Assembly (NCBI RefSeq): GCF_007197575.1
Contig: NZ_CP041616.1
Span: 186,001 to 250,000 of the forward strand
DNA: 64,000 bases
Source of the DNA: Ornithinimicrobium ciconiae
GTDB taxonomy: Bacteria > Actinomycetota > Actinomycetes > Actinomycetales > Dermatophilaceae
Direction: 5' to 3'
Numbering within the stretch: the first letter of the stretch is position 1; each line of letters begins with the position of its first letter. The position numbers and the translations under genes were made by a program. The notes beneath the pieces were generated by a model. That model saw nothing but the letters and a program-made list of their open reading frames with translations, was not told where the DNA came from and did not search any database. Shown here piece by piece: positions 1 through 8,485 of the stretch.

Positions 1-427
1 AGGCTAGGGCGCAGACGGCCTGCCGCATTCGGGTGCCGATGCCTTGACCGTGGAAGCGGCGCGCTAGCCATGATCCGGTCTCGAGGGTGCGCGTCACGTG
101 GAAGTCCTCGCCCTCCAGCGCCTGGATGCCTACGACGTGCCCGGCCTGACGGACGACGAGTTGCAGGCTCAGAGACTGCGCCGACTGGGTAGCCAACACA
201 CGGCTGACGTAGCGGACGTAGTTCGCCGGCAGCTCATTTTCCGGCGCATCGGTCCACGGGAAGAGGAAGGGCATGTGCGCCGGGTCGTGTATCCCGTCGA
301 GGACGAGGTCGACCAGCTCGGGGATGTCCGCCTCGCGCACCGCTGTCAGGACCAAGTCCTCCGTCTCCACACGAAGGGCGAACGGGGGCCAGATCTCTTC
401 CAGTCTCAGGCGGGGCATGGGGTTCAT
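1..427 (-). CDS. GNAT family N-acetyltransferase (partial, C-terminus off the left edge)
   Basis: Reading leftward from an ATG at 427, the frame stays open to the window edge (142 codons). The protein begins MNPMPRLRLEEIWPPFALRV and contains the pattern typical of Gcn5-related acetyltransferases: an N-terminal strand with 'LVLTAVREADIPEL', a central 'LQLVVRQAGHVVGIQAL' strand pair, and 'GSWLARRFHGQGIGTRMRQAV', which is the acetyl-CoA pyrophosphate-binding Q/RxxGxG/A motif. It closely follows the RimJ/RimL-like subgroup that acetylates small molecules or protein N-termini. The substrate cannot be told. An alternative ATG lies 9 bases downstream. The next gene to the right runs the same way, about 90 bases away. 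Confidence 0.8.
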   Translation of the reverse strand, partial: MNPMPRLRLEEIWPPFALRVETEDLVLTAVREADIPELVDLVLDGIHDPAHMPFLFPWTDAPENELPANYVRYVSRVLATQSAQSLSLQLVVRQAGHVVGIQALEGEDFHVTRTLETGSWLARRFHGQGIGTRMRQAVCALA

Positions 428-520
428 TGTGCGTGATCAAGGCACCAGAAGTGCCACTGGTTTCAACACGTACCCCTTCTGCGTGCGCCTCAACCGGGAG
501 CGGCAAATCAGTTCGTTTGG

Positions 521-1354
521 TCAGGTCTGTTCCCGGAGCCGGGTCACGGTGTCGTTGACAACTTCTTTCACACCGCCCACGAGGAGCACTAGCGCTTCCT
601 GGGTGGTGCCTGCGGCGACGAGAGACTGTGCGGCGCGTGCGGCGAAGTCGTGGCTGTCGACGTCGAGGAGGCCCACGTCGACGACCAAGCCCTTCTCGTT
701 TGTCGGCCAACTTCCAGCTGCGGCGTGCCAGGCGTGGGCGCACAGCATCAGGGCCGTCGAGCAGCACAGCAGGACGTAGGCGATGTCTTGCTTGGCGGTT
801 CCCTTCCCTGCGGCGTCGACGAGGAAGCCGGCCTGCCACAGGTTTCCCACCAGCGACTCCCGCAGGGCCGAGGGATATGGCTGGACACGTGCACGAAGTT
901 CCTTGACGACGCCAGTCGGGTCGGCCAGCGGACGGCAGGTGGCTACCTCGCCGGCGTAGCTGACGTCGAGGAAGCCCAGCGGGTGGCCGGGCTGGGCGTG
1001 GAACGCGTAGGCACCTTGGACGGCACGGTCGCACTGTTGCCGAACCCGGGAGATGTCGCGCAGGATCCAGTCGACTGCCGTGTCGTCCACGGTGAGCCAC
1101 CCGCCACCGTCGACCCAGGGCCCCCAGTCGCCCGGGCCGCTGACCTGTACGGCCCCGGTGTCGGAGAAGCGTTCGGCAACCCGGGAGAGCGCGTGAAGGT
1201 CCAATCGCTCGTGGTCGTAGTAGAGGCCTAGGTCGACGTCGGAGCCTCGATGATGCGTTCCTCGGGCACGGCTGCCGCCGAGCACGACGGCCTGGACGCC
1301 GCGCACCGTGACCAGGGCCTGAGCCATGTCGTGAAGACGCTCATCAGAAAGCAC
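521..1354 (-). CDS. Nucleotidyltransferase-domain protein
   Basis: The protein carries the polymerase-beta-type nucleotidyltransferase signature 'VVLGGSRARGTHHRGSDVDLGLYYD' (GSxxxG followed about 10 residues later by DxD, the metal-binding aspartates), then a helical C-terminal half. This resembles antibiotic-adenylyltransferase-like proteins common in actinobacteria, but the substrate is unknown. The frame is open up to 1501, yet an ATG at 1501 would overlap the start of the divergent gene at 1500. The GTG at 1354 (VLSDERLHDMAQAL) or ATG at 1327 fits the family better, so I chose 1354. It is divergent to the P-loop kinase gene, and the two probably share the 1355-1499 promoter region. Confidence 0.7.
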   Translation of the reverse strand: MLSDERLHDMAQALVTVRGVQAVVLGGSRARGTHHRGSDVDLGLYYDHERLDLHALSRVAERFSDTGAVQVSGPGDWGPWVDGGGWLTVDDTAVDWILRDISRVRQQCDRAVQGAYAFHAQPGHPLGFLDVSYAGEVATCRPLADPTGVVKELRARVQPYPSALRESLVGNLWQAGFLVDAAGKGTAKQDIAYVLLCCSTALMLCAHAWHAAAGSWPTNEKGLVVDVGLLDVDSHDFAARAAQSLVAAGTTQEALVLLVGGVKEVVNDTVTRLREQT

Positions 1355-1499
1355 GCGAAGAGTCTGGGCGGCCAGACCCGGACCCGCAACGCAATTCGAC
1401 TCCACGACCTCGGCACCACGCGGCAAAGTCGGACGAGCGTAGCCGTCCTCCACGCGGCAAAGTAGTGCGTCTGGTGCCCAGCATCCTAGGGTTCTCGGC

Positions 1500-1982
1500 A
1501 TGGCTGTTGGAAGCGTGCATCTCTTCTATGGGCTCGCGGGCTCGGGCAAGACCACTCTGGCTCGCGAGCTCAGCAGCGGCGGCTGCGGCGTTCGCTTCAC
1601 CCTCGACGAGTTGATGCTGCGTCTGCATCCCGACCTCAATTTTGAGTCCGTCGATTATGGCGAGAAGGCAGCTGAGGTACGTGAGGTGATCTGGACGATC
1701 GCCGAGCAGATCCTCGTGGCCGGTGTTGACGTCATCCTGGACTGGAACAGTTGGTCAGTGGCTCGTCGCAGCTGGGTCGTCGAACGCGCATCAGCGATCG
1801 GAGCGCCCGTCCTTCTGCACACGTTGACCGCTTCCCTCGAGGTGGCCTCCAATCGCGTCCAAGACCGCACGGCAAGTGGCGCGCGATTCGCTCACCCAGT
1901 GACTACGGAAGGCAACCAGCACCTCGCCTCGTTGATGGAAGAACCGTCCAACTCGGAGGGTATGGAGATCCACCGTTACTGA
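1500..1982 (+). CDS. P-loop AAA-type small-molecule kinase
   Basis: The 160-residue protein opens with a Walker A motif at about residues 11-18 (GLAGSGKTT) directly after a hydrophobic strand. It has a Walker B-like 'VDVILDWNSWSV' near residue 78 and a basic lid 'SNRVQDRTAS' near 118. This is the architecture of small ATP-binding kinases (chloramphenicol phosphotransferase, zeta-toxin or polynucleotide-kinase-like, Pfam AAA_33) that phosphorylate a small molecule or nucleotide. No antitoxin partner is visible, so a toxin role is not supported. It is divergent from the nucleotidyltransferase gene. Start ATG at 1500. Confidence 0.75.
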   Translation: MAVGSVHLFYGLAGSGKTTLARELSSGGCGVRFTLDELMLRLHPDLNFESVDYGEKAAEVREVIWTIAEQILVAGVDVILDWNSWSVARRSWVVERASAIGAPVLLHTLTASLEVASNRVQDRTASGARFAHPVTTEGNQHLASLMEEPSNSEGMEIHRY

Positions 1983-2078
1983 GCGCGTCAGGAGCAGAAT
2001 GATGAGTTCAGACGACGGATCGCAGCGCCGACTGAAGTTTGGCCGGCAGCGCCTGACGGTCGTGCGGCAAGGGACGCG

Positions 2079-2696
2079 TTACGCGTCGGCCGAGGGGCCC
2101 CACTCAGGGTCGCGCCCGCAGAGAGCGACCAGGCGCGCGACTGGTGACGCGTGAGCCCCGACGGGGACAGGAGGAGCAAACGCTCCGTCGCGGGCCATGA
2201 GGTCCGTGTACAGGGCGAAGGCGTCGTGCAACTGGCGGCAAAGTTCGTCATCCAGCGGGGCGTCTGCTCCCTGAGATCGGGTGAGGTCCCAACTGTGAAC
2301 GGACAGGTCGAGGGTCAGCATCTGCAGCTGGACGAGATCGTCGGTGCTCCTACCCTCCTCCGTGCTGTGCTCAGACTGCACATGTTCCATCACCTCGGCA
2401 GCGGTCCACACTCCCGCAGGTGTCTCGTTCTGGGGCTTGGAGCAGCTGGCTGCCGCGGCGTCGTAGGCATCTCGGGCACGTTCGTGGAGTGCGCGCCAGA
2501 GGAGCAACTGGTTACCTTCGGCCATGACCCAACCTTTGCAGGAGAGGCCAGCAGTGACAACGCCAGGCGGCTCGGGCGAGTCCCGCAAGTGCGTGAAACA
2601 GGCAAGCGAGGCGGCCAAACCGCGTTCGACGGTGGCGTGCACGCCATACCCCTCGACGTTCTCGGGCGGTGTGCTCCAGTCGTAGGTGAGTCTCAC
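2079..2696 (-). CDS. TIGR03086 / maleylpyruvate isomerase-like metal-binding protein
   Basis: The C-terminal 70 residues match the mycothiol-dependent maleylpyruvate isomerase-like family (DinB-like four-helix fold): 'LDLSVHSWDLTRSQGADAPLDDEL' carries the characteristic H-x-WDL metal-ligand helix, and the tail 'VPVGAHASPVARLVALCGRDPEW' is the typical TIGR03086 ending. The N-terminal half is less typical. The frame gives 205 residues from 2696, but an internal ATG at 2525 (MAEGNQLLLW) would make a 148-residue protein, so the start is uncertain. Substrate unknown. The genes on both sides run as separate units. Confidence 0.6.
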   Translation of the reverse strand: MRLTYDWSTPPENVEGYGVHATVERGLAASLACFTHLRDSPEPPGVVTAGLSCKGWVMAEGNQLLLWRALHERARDAYDAAAASCSKPQNETPAGVWTAAEVMEHVQSEHSTEEGRSTDDLVQLQMLTLDLSVHSWDLTRSQGADAPLDDELCRQLHDAFALYTDLMARDGAFAPPVPVGAHASPVARLVALCGRDPEWGPSADA

Positions 2697-2935
2697 CCGG
2701 GTTAAGGACCCCTGGGCGGCAGATGCGCGCCGTGGCTTTGGCCCTCCCGGTCCGGCTTGAATGCTCCCTGTCGGTTGACGGAGGAGAAGCCGGACGCCAG
2801 CCCCTCGCCTAGCCAGCGCGGGTCCGTCATCCAGCCAGCAGTTAGCGCAGAAGGCTCACCGCGGCGCATGCGCGATATGCCGGTGTGGGCCGCAGATGAC
2901 GGTCGGGCCCGGAGGCATCCGCGGGTTCGGGCGGG

Positions 2936-3328
2936 TCAGGTTCGGATCGGCTGGCGAAGTCCCAGGCGGTGGCCGTCGGGGTCGGTGACGATGGCGTACC
3001 GTTCCCCGAACTCCATATCTTCGGGCTTCTTTGCCACCGTGCCGCCGACCGTCGCGAGATGGTGAAGCACCTCATCGACCGTGCGCCCTTTCGGCACGTC
3101 GAAGTCGAGTACGGCGGCTCCGGGAGCGAGCCCGGGCGTCGAGGGGTCCCACCACCGGGCGAAGCCGAGGGAGTGCAGAGCGAGCGTGGTCCCTCCGGAG
3201 TCCGACAGGTACGCGGCCTCGTCTCGGCCCGGAGGACTGATAGACCGGAAGGTGAGGTCCAGCGCCTCGTAGAAGCGACGGCTCGCTCCGGGGTCTGCGC
3301 AGAGAAGGTTGATCTGTGCCACGTTCAT
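2936..3328 (-). CDS. VOC family (glyoxalase/bleomycin-resistance fold) protein
   Basis: The 130-residue protein begins MNVAQINLLCADPGASRRFYEAL, the classic first beta-alpha-beta-beta-beta unit of the vicinal oxygen chelate fold, and ends 'FGERYAIVTDPDGHRLGLRQP', the second unit with the conserved DPDGHxLxL metal-ligand strand. Length is normal for a single-domain member. Such proteins act as dioxygenases, glyoxalases, epimerases or drug-binding resistance proteins, and nothing here picks one. It stands alone, divergent from the acetyltransferase at 3505. Confidence 0.8.
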   Translation of the reverse strand: MNVAQINLLCADPGASRRFYEALDLTFRSISPPGRDEAAYLSDSGGTTLALHSLGFARWWDPSTPGLAPGAAVLDFDVPKGRTVDEVLHHLATVGGTVAKKPEDMEFGERYAIVTDPDGHRLGLRQPIRT

Positions 3329-3504
3329 CTGCGTAGTGAACCAAGGCGCTGGGCAGTCGTCCAGGGGTCACGCACCGGTGGCCGCGGTGTCGCACCTCGC
3401 GGTGGGAGGCCTTGGTAGATCTTGCGCTGGTCCGTGGAGCGAGCAACAGCTCATGGATACGATCGAGGGGAACCAGATGTGCGCGCTCCTGGGAGGCTAC
3501 GTCC

Positions 3505-4053
3505 ATGGGCGGATTTGACGACGCGGAGGTGCCGGGCGCGGGTTTTGTTCTTCGCGGTCTAGTGGCTGACGATGTCGGTGACCTCGTCCAGACCTGCAAC
3601 GACCCTGATGTTCGGCGCTGGCTGCCGTTGCCCAGCCCGTACCTGGACGCCCATGCACGCTGGTTCGTCGAGGAGTGGGCGCCTGCGCAGCAGGAGTCGG
3701 GAGCCGGGCTCGTCCGTGCCATCACCGTTCGGGGCCGCTTCCATGGAACGATCGACCTCCGCAAGGCCGACTGGAGAGTGCCGTCGGTGGAGATCAGTTA
3801 CATGGTCGCCCCCTGGGGGCGCGGTCAGGGTCTGGCCGTCCGGGCCACCCAGCTCTTGTCGACGTGGGCGCTGGCCCAGGGCATGAGCCGGATCGAGCTA
3901 CGGGCCGCCGCTGGCAACGACGCCTCTCTGCGCACCGCACGGGCGGCCGGGTTTACCGAGGAAGGGGTCTTGCGGCAGGCGGGGGTGACGCACGCAGGGC
4001 CTGTCGACCTGGTCGTCTTCAGCCGGCTTGCATCCGATGACCCATCAACGTAG
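3505..4053 (+). CDS. GNAT family N-acetyltransferase (RimJ/RimL type)
   Basis: The 182-residue protein reads 'FVLRGLVADDVGDLVQTCNDPDVRRWLPLP' at the N-terminus and 'EISYMVAPWGRGQGLAVRATQLLSTWAL' with the acetyl-CoA motif (GRGQGLA) near residues 103-109. It ends with the typical 'NDASLRTARAAGFTEEGVLRQ' segment of RimJ/RimL-like enzymes. The frame extends upstream to 3412. I chose ATG 3505 because GGGAGG at 3491-3496 sits 8 bases before it and the protein then has family length. Substrate unknown. Confidence 0.82.
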   Translation: MGGFDDAEVPGAGFVLRGLVADDVGDLVQTCNDPDVRRWLPLPSPYLDAHARWFVEEWAPAQQESGAGLVRAITVRGRFHGTIDLRKADWRVPSVEISYMVAPWGRGQGLAVRATQLLSTWALAQGMSRIELRAAAGNDASLRTARAAGFTEEGVLRQAGVTHAGPVDLVVFSRLASDDPST

Positions 4054-4101
4054 ATCCCTCGGGCGCGCTGCGCACCTGGGCCAGTGGTGTGGATTGGTGC
4101 G

Positions 4102-4656
4102 ATGGCAGGATCAGGGTTCATGAGGACCGATGCCCGTGGGCTGGCCGTTGCCATCGACGCCGTTTGCCGCATCCAGGGAGAATTCACGCTGCGCAGCGGA
4201 CTCACCTCGTCCGAGTACTTCGACAAGTACCGTTTCGAGTCCGACCCCGTGCTGCTGGGTAGAGTGACCGAAGCCATGGCGCCTTTCCTGCCTGGCGACA
4301 CGGAAGCGCTCGGGGGGCTCGAGCTGGGTGGTATCCCGATCGCTACCCGGCTCAGCGCTCTGACCGGGCTCCCAGTCATCTTCGTTCGCAAGGAAGCCAA
4401 GACCTACGGCACCTGCAAGATCGCCGAGGGCGGCGACTTCGCAGGCCGGAGGGTGACCCTGATCGAAGACATCATCACCACCGGCGGAGCAGTCCGCCAA
4501 GCTGCTGAGTCGCTGCGCGAGCTCGGCGCAACGGTCAACGATGTGGTCTGCGCGATCGACCGCTCCGAGCCAGGCAAGAACGCCCTCCATGAGATCGGCC
4601 TGAGGACCATCTCGGTCCTGACCAAGGCAGATCTCGACGACGCTAGAGCCCGCTAA
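4102..4656 (+). CDS. pyrE: Orotate phosphoribosyltransferase-like protein (PyrE family)
   Basis: The enzyme is expected to transfer the phosphoribosyl group of PRPP to orotate in pyrimidine synthesis. The diagnostic PRPP loop 'VTLIEDIITTGGAVRQAAES' is intact (two acidic residues followed by TTGG), and the upstream 'LGGIPIATRLSALTGLPVIFVRKEAKTYG' matches the family, including the basic RKEAK loop. Length (about 184 residues) is normal for a stand-alone OPRT. Three in-frame starts exist (4084, 4102, 4120); AGGA at 4107-4110 suits 4120. No other pyrimidine gene is nearby, so this may be a second copy or may act on another base. That last point is inference. Confidence 0.85.
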   Translation: MAGSGFMRTDARGLAVAIDAVCRIQGEFTLRSGLTSSEYFDKYRFESDPVLLGRVTEAMAPFLPGDTEALGGLELGGIPIATRLSALTGLPVIFVRKEAKTYGTCKIAEGGDFAGRRVTLIEDIITTGGAVRQAAESLRELGATVNDVVCAIDRSEPGKNALHEIGLRTISVLTKADLDDARAR

Positions 4657-4892
4657 GTATTCGAGGATTCGGCGGTTCGAAGTGGCTGCGGTCAACATCC
4701 GCACATCGGCGGTACAGCGATGTACCGACCCTGGGCAGGCGGGGGCGCTGGTCACTGGCGTTATCCGTGGTGGGTGCGGCCATAGAATGGACGCGGGCTC
4801 GGCCCGATCCGAGGATGTCGGAGGTGAGGTGGCGCTCAGCTCTGGGAGTGAGCCCCCAACGGCCGGGGGTTCGGGGCTGTGACGTCGTGTGC

Positions 4893-5234
4893 TCAGGCCT
4901 TGTGGGCGGTTTCCCACTGGTCGATCAGGTCTTGGGGCAGTCGACCACGCTTGGGGTAGTCGATGCCCTGGTCGTCCAGCCATGACTTGATGGCTTTGGT
5001 CTGGGAGGGGTCACGGGGGGTGCTGCCGCCGCTGCCGGCCCGGCGGCGACCACCGATGCGGCGGGCGGCGTTCACGTACTTCTGGATCGTGTCGGCGAAC
5101 TCGTCTGCTTCTGTCTGGGAGAGGTCGATCTCGTAGTCCACTCCGAGGAAGCCGAACGTGACGGTCTGGCCGTCCGCGCCGAGTTCGGTCCCGGACAGGT
5201 CCGAGACAAGGATGGTCTGCACCTTCTGCGCCAT
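4893..5234 (-). CDS. lsr2: Lsr2 family nucleoid-associated protein
   Basis: The 113-residue protein has both Lsr2 domains. The N-terminal dimerisation/oligomerisation region is MAQKVQTILVSDLSGTELGADG with 'TVTFGFLGVDYEIDLSQ'. The C-terminal DNA-binding domain is 'IKSWLDDQGIDYPKRGRLPQ', whose RGR (residues 96-98) inserts into the minor groove of AT-rich DNA. A basic linker (GGRRRAGSGG) joins them. Lsr2 is the H-NS-like silencer of foreign DNA in actinobacteria. Here it lies beside an IS3 element at the edge of an accessory region, so it could be the genomic copy or an island-borne paralogue. The sequence cannot decide. Confidence 0.95.
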   Translation of the reverse strand: MAQKVQTILVSDLSGTELGADGQTVTFGFLGVDYEIDLSQTEADEFADTIQKYVNAARRIGGRRRAGSGGSTPRDPSQTKAIKSWLDDQGIDYPKRGRLPQDLIDQWETAHKA

Positions 5235-5671
5235 GAGGCTCCTACCGGGGTTGGGCTAGATCGACGTTCACCCTATGCGGTCATCCGCTGCCTCGGTGCA
5301 CGATTGTCTCCGCCCAGGGAGGACTGAGGGCTTGAACTCGTTGAAGAACCAGCCCGCCTGGTCGGGCGCGTCCCGGGAAGTCACCTGCGGTGCTCGCGCC
5401 CCGTCGTTTGCTGCCGCCAGCCAGCCCGGCTTGGACGCCGACCACGTCACGCAGCCTGCTCGGCGTCATCGACAGGGCTCTGATCGTCACTGTGAGCCAC
5501 GTCCACACCCTGACCACGCCGCCCCCTCTTTCAGCTGCCCTTGTAGCGCACGAGGGCGGGCCGCGAGTCGTCAGCATTTGCTGGGGCTCGAGGGGTGGAG
5601 CGGGGACGTCTTGCTTGACGCTCTTACTGAAGGCCCGACGGGCAGGTGGGGCCAAGTTGCGCGGGCAAGGG
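5235..5671. other. Intergenic stretch between lsr2 and the IS element
   Basis: About 440 bases with no convincing gene. Short frames on both strands lack recognisable domains and ribosome binding sites. It must contain the lsr2 promoter (leftward). The right end is the insertion flank of the IS element, with AGGG just outside the left inverted repeat. Confidence 0.5.
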
Positions 5672-5698
5672 TGAAGCGCCCCAGGTTTGATGCCGCTC
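5672..5698. repeat. Left terminal inverted repeat of the IS3-family element
   Basis: Begins TGAAGCGCCCCAGGTT and ends TGCCGCTC. It pairs with 7009-7035 on the opposite strand at 24 of 27 positions. Confidence 0.88.
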
Positions 5699-5725
5699 CT
5701 GTATGAGTCCAGGAGGATGAGCACC

Positions 5726-6037
5726 ATGCCCAAGAGAATCGATCCAGAGTTGAAGGCCCGCGCTGTGCGTCTGGTCAACGACCACCTCGGCGAGTACCCC
5801 TCGGTGACCGCAGCCTCGGCCGTGGTGGCCAAGCAGCTCGGCGTCGGGAAGGAGTCCGTGCGCCGCTGGGTGGTCCAGGCCCAGGTCGATGACGGCCAGC
5901 GCCAGGGAACCACGACCGAGGAGCTGGAGCAGATCAAGACGCTGCGAGCCAAGGTCCGCCGGCTGGAAGAGGACAACGCGATCTTGAAGGCCGCGACGGT
6001 TTTCTTTGCCGGGGAACTCGACCCCCGCAACCGCTGA
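5726..6037 (+). CDS. IS3-family transposase OrfA (helix-turn-helix, leucine zipper)
   Basis: The 103-residue protein begins MPKRIDPELKARAVRLVNDH and has the IS3 OrfA helix-turn-helix 'SAVVAKQLGVGKESVRRWV' at about residues 33-51. A heptad region 'LEQIKTLRAKVRRLEEDNAI' that mediates multimerisation follows. AGGAGG at 5711-5716 sits 9 bases before ATG 5726, so I prefer this start over in-frame starts at 5687 and 5717. OrfA binds the terminal repeats. Its end overlaps the open -1 frame leading into orfB. Confidence 0.92.
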   Translation: MPKRIDPELKARAVRLVNDHLGEYPSVTAASAVVAKQLGVGKESVRRWVVQAQVDDGQRQGTTTEELEQIKTLRAKVRRLEEDNAILKAATVFFAGELDPRNR

Positions 6038-6039
6038 TC

Positions 6040-7008
6040 ATGGGATTCATCGACACCATGAGAGCCCAGGACCACGCGGTCGAGTCGGTCTGTGCAGTGC
6101 TGCGTGAGCAGGGCTGCCAGGTCGCCGCGCGGACCTACCGGTCCTGGAAGCAGACTGGTCGGGTCGTGGCCTCCCGGACCCTCACCGACGCCCAAGTCGT
6201 GAACGCGGTGCGCGACACCGCCTGGACCACCGACCAGCACGGCCGACGCAAGCTGACCCCAGAGGGCTTGTACGGGCGTCGGAAGATGACCGCCTACCTG
6301 CGCCGCGCCGTGATGCCCGAAGTCTCTGCTGGGGCCGTGGACCGGGCCATGACCACCCTGGGGCTGGTCGGGGTACGACGTGACAAGGGCATCAGGACCA
6401 CGATCCCGGCCAAGGACGGTACCCGGGCCGGTGACCTGCTCAATCGTGACTTCACCGCGGACGCGCCCAACCTGGTCTGGGTGACGGACTTTACCTACGC
6501 CAGGACCTGGGCCGGGTTCGTCTACGTCGCGTTCATCCTGGACGTGTTCTCCCAGCGGATCGTGGCCTGGCACGCCTCGACCTCCAAGGCCACCGACCTG
6601 GTCATGATCCCGCTGCGGATGGCCCTGTGGCAACGCGACCGCGACGGCCACCCCGCCGTCCCAGGAGAGCTGATCCATCACAGTGATGCGGGCAGCCAGT
6701 ACACCTCGATCCGCCTCACCGAGCACCTCGCGTTGGAGGAGATCCGGCCCTCGATCGGGACCGTCGGCGACGCGTACGACAACGCACTGATGGAGACGAT
6801 CAACGGCCTCTACAAGGCCGAGTGCATCCGCACCACCGTATTTCACGAAGGCCCCTACAAGACCCTCGCTGACGTCGAGTACGCCACCGCTGGCTGGGTC
6901 GACTGGTACAACAACCGCAGGCTCCACTCGACGCTGGGCAACGTCCCACCCATCGAGTACGAGCAAGCCCACTATGCTGCCCTCAACCCCGAGCCGCAGC
7001 CCGCATGA
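6040..7008 (+). CDS. IS3-family transposase OrfB (DDE integrase catalytic domain)
   Basis: The 322-residue protein has an HTH_21 N-terminal part and an rve/DDE catalytic core. The first aspartate is in 'LVWVTDFTYARTW', the second in 'LIHHSDAGSQYTSI' and the glutamate in 'DNALMETINGLYKAEC', followed by 'RRLHSTLGNVPPIEYE', all characteristic of IS3 transposases. orfB lies in the -1 frame relative to orfA, and that frame is open back past the T-rich run at 6000-6007 (TTTTCTTT). This is consistent with an OrfAB fusion made by programmed -1 frameshifting. The exact slip site is inferred. Confidence 0.93.
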   Translation: MGFIDTMRAQDHAVESVCAVLREQGCQVAARTYRSWKQTGRVVASRTLTDAQVVNAVRDTAWTTDQHGRRKLTPEGLYGRRKMTAYLRRAVMPEVSAGAVDRAMTTLGLVGVRRDKGIRTTIPAKDGTRAGDLLNRDFTADAPNLVWVTDFTYARTWAGFVYVAFILDVFSQRIVAWHASTSKATDLVMIPLRMALWQRDRDGHPAVPGELIHHSDAGSQYTSIRLTEHLALEEIRPSIGTVGDAYDNALMETINGLYKAECIRTTVFHEGPYKTLADVEYATAGWVDWYNNRRLHSTLGNVPPIEYEQAHYAALNPEPQPA

Positions 7009-7035
7009 GAGCGGCAGAGAACCTGGGGCGCTTCA
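7009..7035. repeat. Right terminal inverted repeat of the IS3-family element
   Basis: Ends ...CCTGGGGCGCTTCA, the reverse complement of the left terminus except for one 3-base block. It overlaps the last base of nothing essential, beginning just after the orfB stop codon. Confidence 0.88.
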
Positions 7036-7254
7036 AGGGTGCTAACCCGGAATCGGGCAAGGTTGGCTCTGGTCGAGCTCGCGGTGTGATGACTCGCCTT
7101 GCGTGCACCGCGCCGCTCGCCCCCAGTTGGAATGTCAGCCGTGGGGTGTCCGCTCAGCGCTTCCGTCCACTCATGCGCTTTGGCAGCACGGGCCAGCAAC
7201 CCACATCACTAGACGTGATGCTGGGCATTACATGTGCCTATTGATTCATACGAA

Positions 7255-7400
7255 GGTCGTTTGTGAACGATTCGCTGCATCTCGACAGCATCTCGACAAA
7301 GACGGCTGTCGAGATGCAGTCAACTTTGCCCGGCCGGCCCGGCGAATCCTGCACGATCGGGGCCTGCCGGCACGTTCTGTGCAAAGTAGCGCGCCGCACC
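7255..7400. repeat. Interspersed hairpin repeat, copy A
   Basis: A 15-bp inverted repeat, CTGCATCTCGACAGC at 7275-7289 and its complement at 7305-7319, followed by a second module containing GCACGATCGGGGCCTGCCGG and TGTGCAAAGTAGCGCGCC. The same two-module arrangement recurs at 11193-11283 and 17907-18024, with single half-modules at 15618-15641 and 39829-39854. It lies in the otherwise empty 7036-7439 interval and encodes nothing I recognise. Confidence 0.7.
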
Positions 7401-7439
7401 GGCATGTGCTGCGCGCGGGACGAACCCGCCGGCCTGGAC

Positions 7440-8393
7440 TTATCGGGTCTGGGTTGCCAGAGGGTAGAGCTCTTCGAGTGCGGCTCGCCAGGTGGCAGTC
7501 ATCTGTGGGCCACCGTGGCCTTCGTCTTCGATCACCACGAGTCGGCTCGATGGCCAGTCCTGGTTCAGCCTCCAAGCACCTGCGACCGGCCCGGAGACGT
7601 CGAGACGACCGTGCACCAATACCGCCGGTAGGTGTGCGATGCGACTCAATCCTGCCTGCACACCGCCCTCCGGAAGGGTGAACTGGGTGGACCACGCCCA
7701 GGCAACCTGCAGCGCGTACACCTCGCGCCACTGAGCGTTCTTGAGCACCAGTCCCGGTTCGAGGCCTCCCGGCAGCTGCATGTGGGCGTCCTCCCACGTG
7801 CACCAGTTCAGCGCCGCACTCTGGCGCACTGCCGGGTCCGGGTCGGTGAGCTGCCGAACGTAGGCATCCAGCAACCGCTCGCCGCCGCGACACTGCGCAC
7901 CGCGCTCGAAGTCGGCCCATGCCTCTGGAAAGATCCGTCTGACGTCCTCGCTGATCCACTCGACGTAGTCGCGGCTGCCGTCGGCGACTGCCATCAGGAC
8001 GAATGCGATGACGCGGTCGGGATGGGCCTGCCCGTAGGCGAGGGCCAGGGTGCTTCCGAACGAGCCACCGACGATGAGCCAACGGTCGATAGCCAGGTGC
8101 TCGCGGAGCTCCTCCAGGTCGGCGACCAGGTTCGGCACGCGCAGGGTCTCCAGGTCGAAGCCATCCTCGGTGGCCAAAGGACTGCTCCGGCCACAGGCTC
8201 GCTGGTCCAGGCCCACGATGAGCCATTTGTCGGGATCCGGCTGACGCTTGTACCCCCCGGACCCCAGGCCAGTTCCGGGCCCCCCGTGCAGCCAGAGCAA
8301 CGGCACACCCTCGGGGTTGCCCGAGACCTCCCAGTAGATCTGCGCACCGTCACGAAGGGTCAGCTGTCCCGAATCGTATGGTTCCACCGGCAT
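7440..8393 (-). CDS. pip: Alpha/beta hydrolase, proline iminopeptidase family
   Basis: The 317-residue protein has the S33 peptidase pattern: oxyanion motif 'LWLHGGPGTG' (HGGPG), 'VGLDQRACGRSSP' (DQRxxGxS), nucleophile elbow 'LIVGGSFGSTLALAYGQAHP' (GGSxG with catalytic Ser), and the final 'VVIEDEGHGG' (GxGH, catalytic His). These motifs are specific for proline iminopeptidases, which release N-terminal proline from peptides. ATG 8393 (MPVEPYDSGQL) is chosen because the family starts just before this segment; the frame itself extends to 8453. Cytoplasmic; no signal peptide seen. Confidence 0.88.
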   Translation of the reverse strand: MPVEPYDSGQLTLRDGAQIYWEVSGNPEGVPLLWLHGGPGTGLGSGGYKRQPDPDKWLIVGLDQRACGRSSPLATEDGFDLETLRVPNLVADLEELREHLAIDRWLIVGGSFGSTLALAYGQAHPDRVIAFVLMAVADGSRDYVEWISEDVRRIFPEAWADFERGAQCRGGERLLDAYVRQLTDPDPAVRQSAALNWCTWEDAHMQLPGGLEPGLVLKNAQWREVYALQVAWAWSTQFTLPEGGVQAGLSRIAHLPAVLVHGRLDVSGPVAGAWRLNQDWPSSRLVVIEDEGHGGPQMTATWRAALEELYPLATQTR

Positions 8394-8485
8394 CGGGTCC
8401 ACCAGACGAGTAGAACACGGCACAGTCAGGAGCCGCCTGGCCTGCGGAACCACAGCGGTTGGGGTCGCACCTACACTTACTCGAT

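Larger units (their letters stand above)
5672..7035 (+). mobile_element. IS3-family insertion sequence, apparently intact
   Basis: A 1,364-bp element bounded by 27-bp terminal inverted repeats at 5672-5698 and 7009-7035. They start TG and end CA, and match at all positions except a 3-base block. Both ends are flanked by AGGG (5668-5671 and 7036-7039), consistent with a 3-4 bp target duplication. Inside are the two overlapping-frame genes of the IS3 family, orfA and the DDE transposase orfB. Intact ends, intact frames and the visible target duplication suggest recent insertion and possible activity. Confidence 0.9.

Noticed and set aside
1500..1982. Reading the P-loop kinase as a zeta-type toxin
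   Set aside because: No antitoxin gene adjoins it and the neighbouring gene runs divergently. The sequence supports only a generic small kinase.
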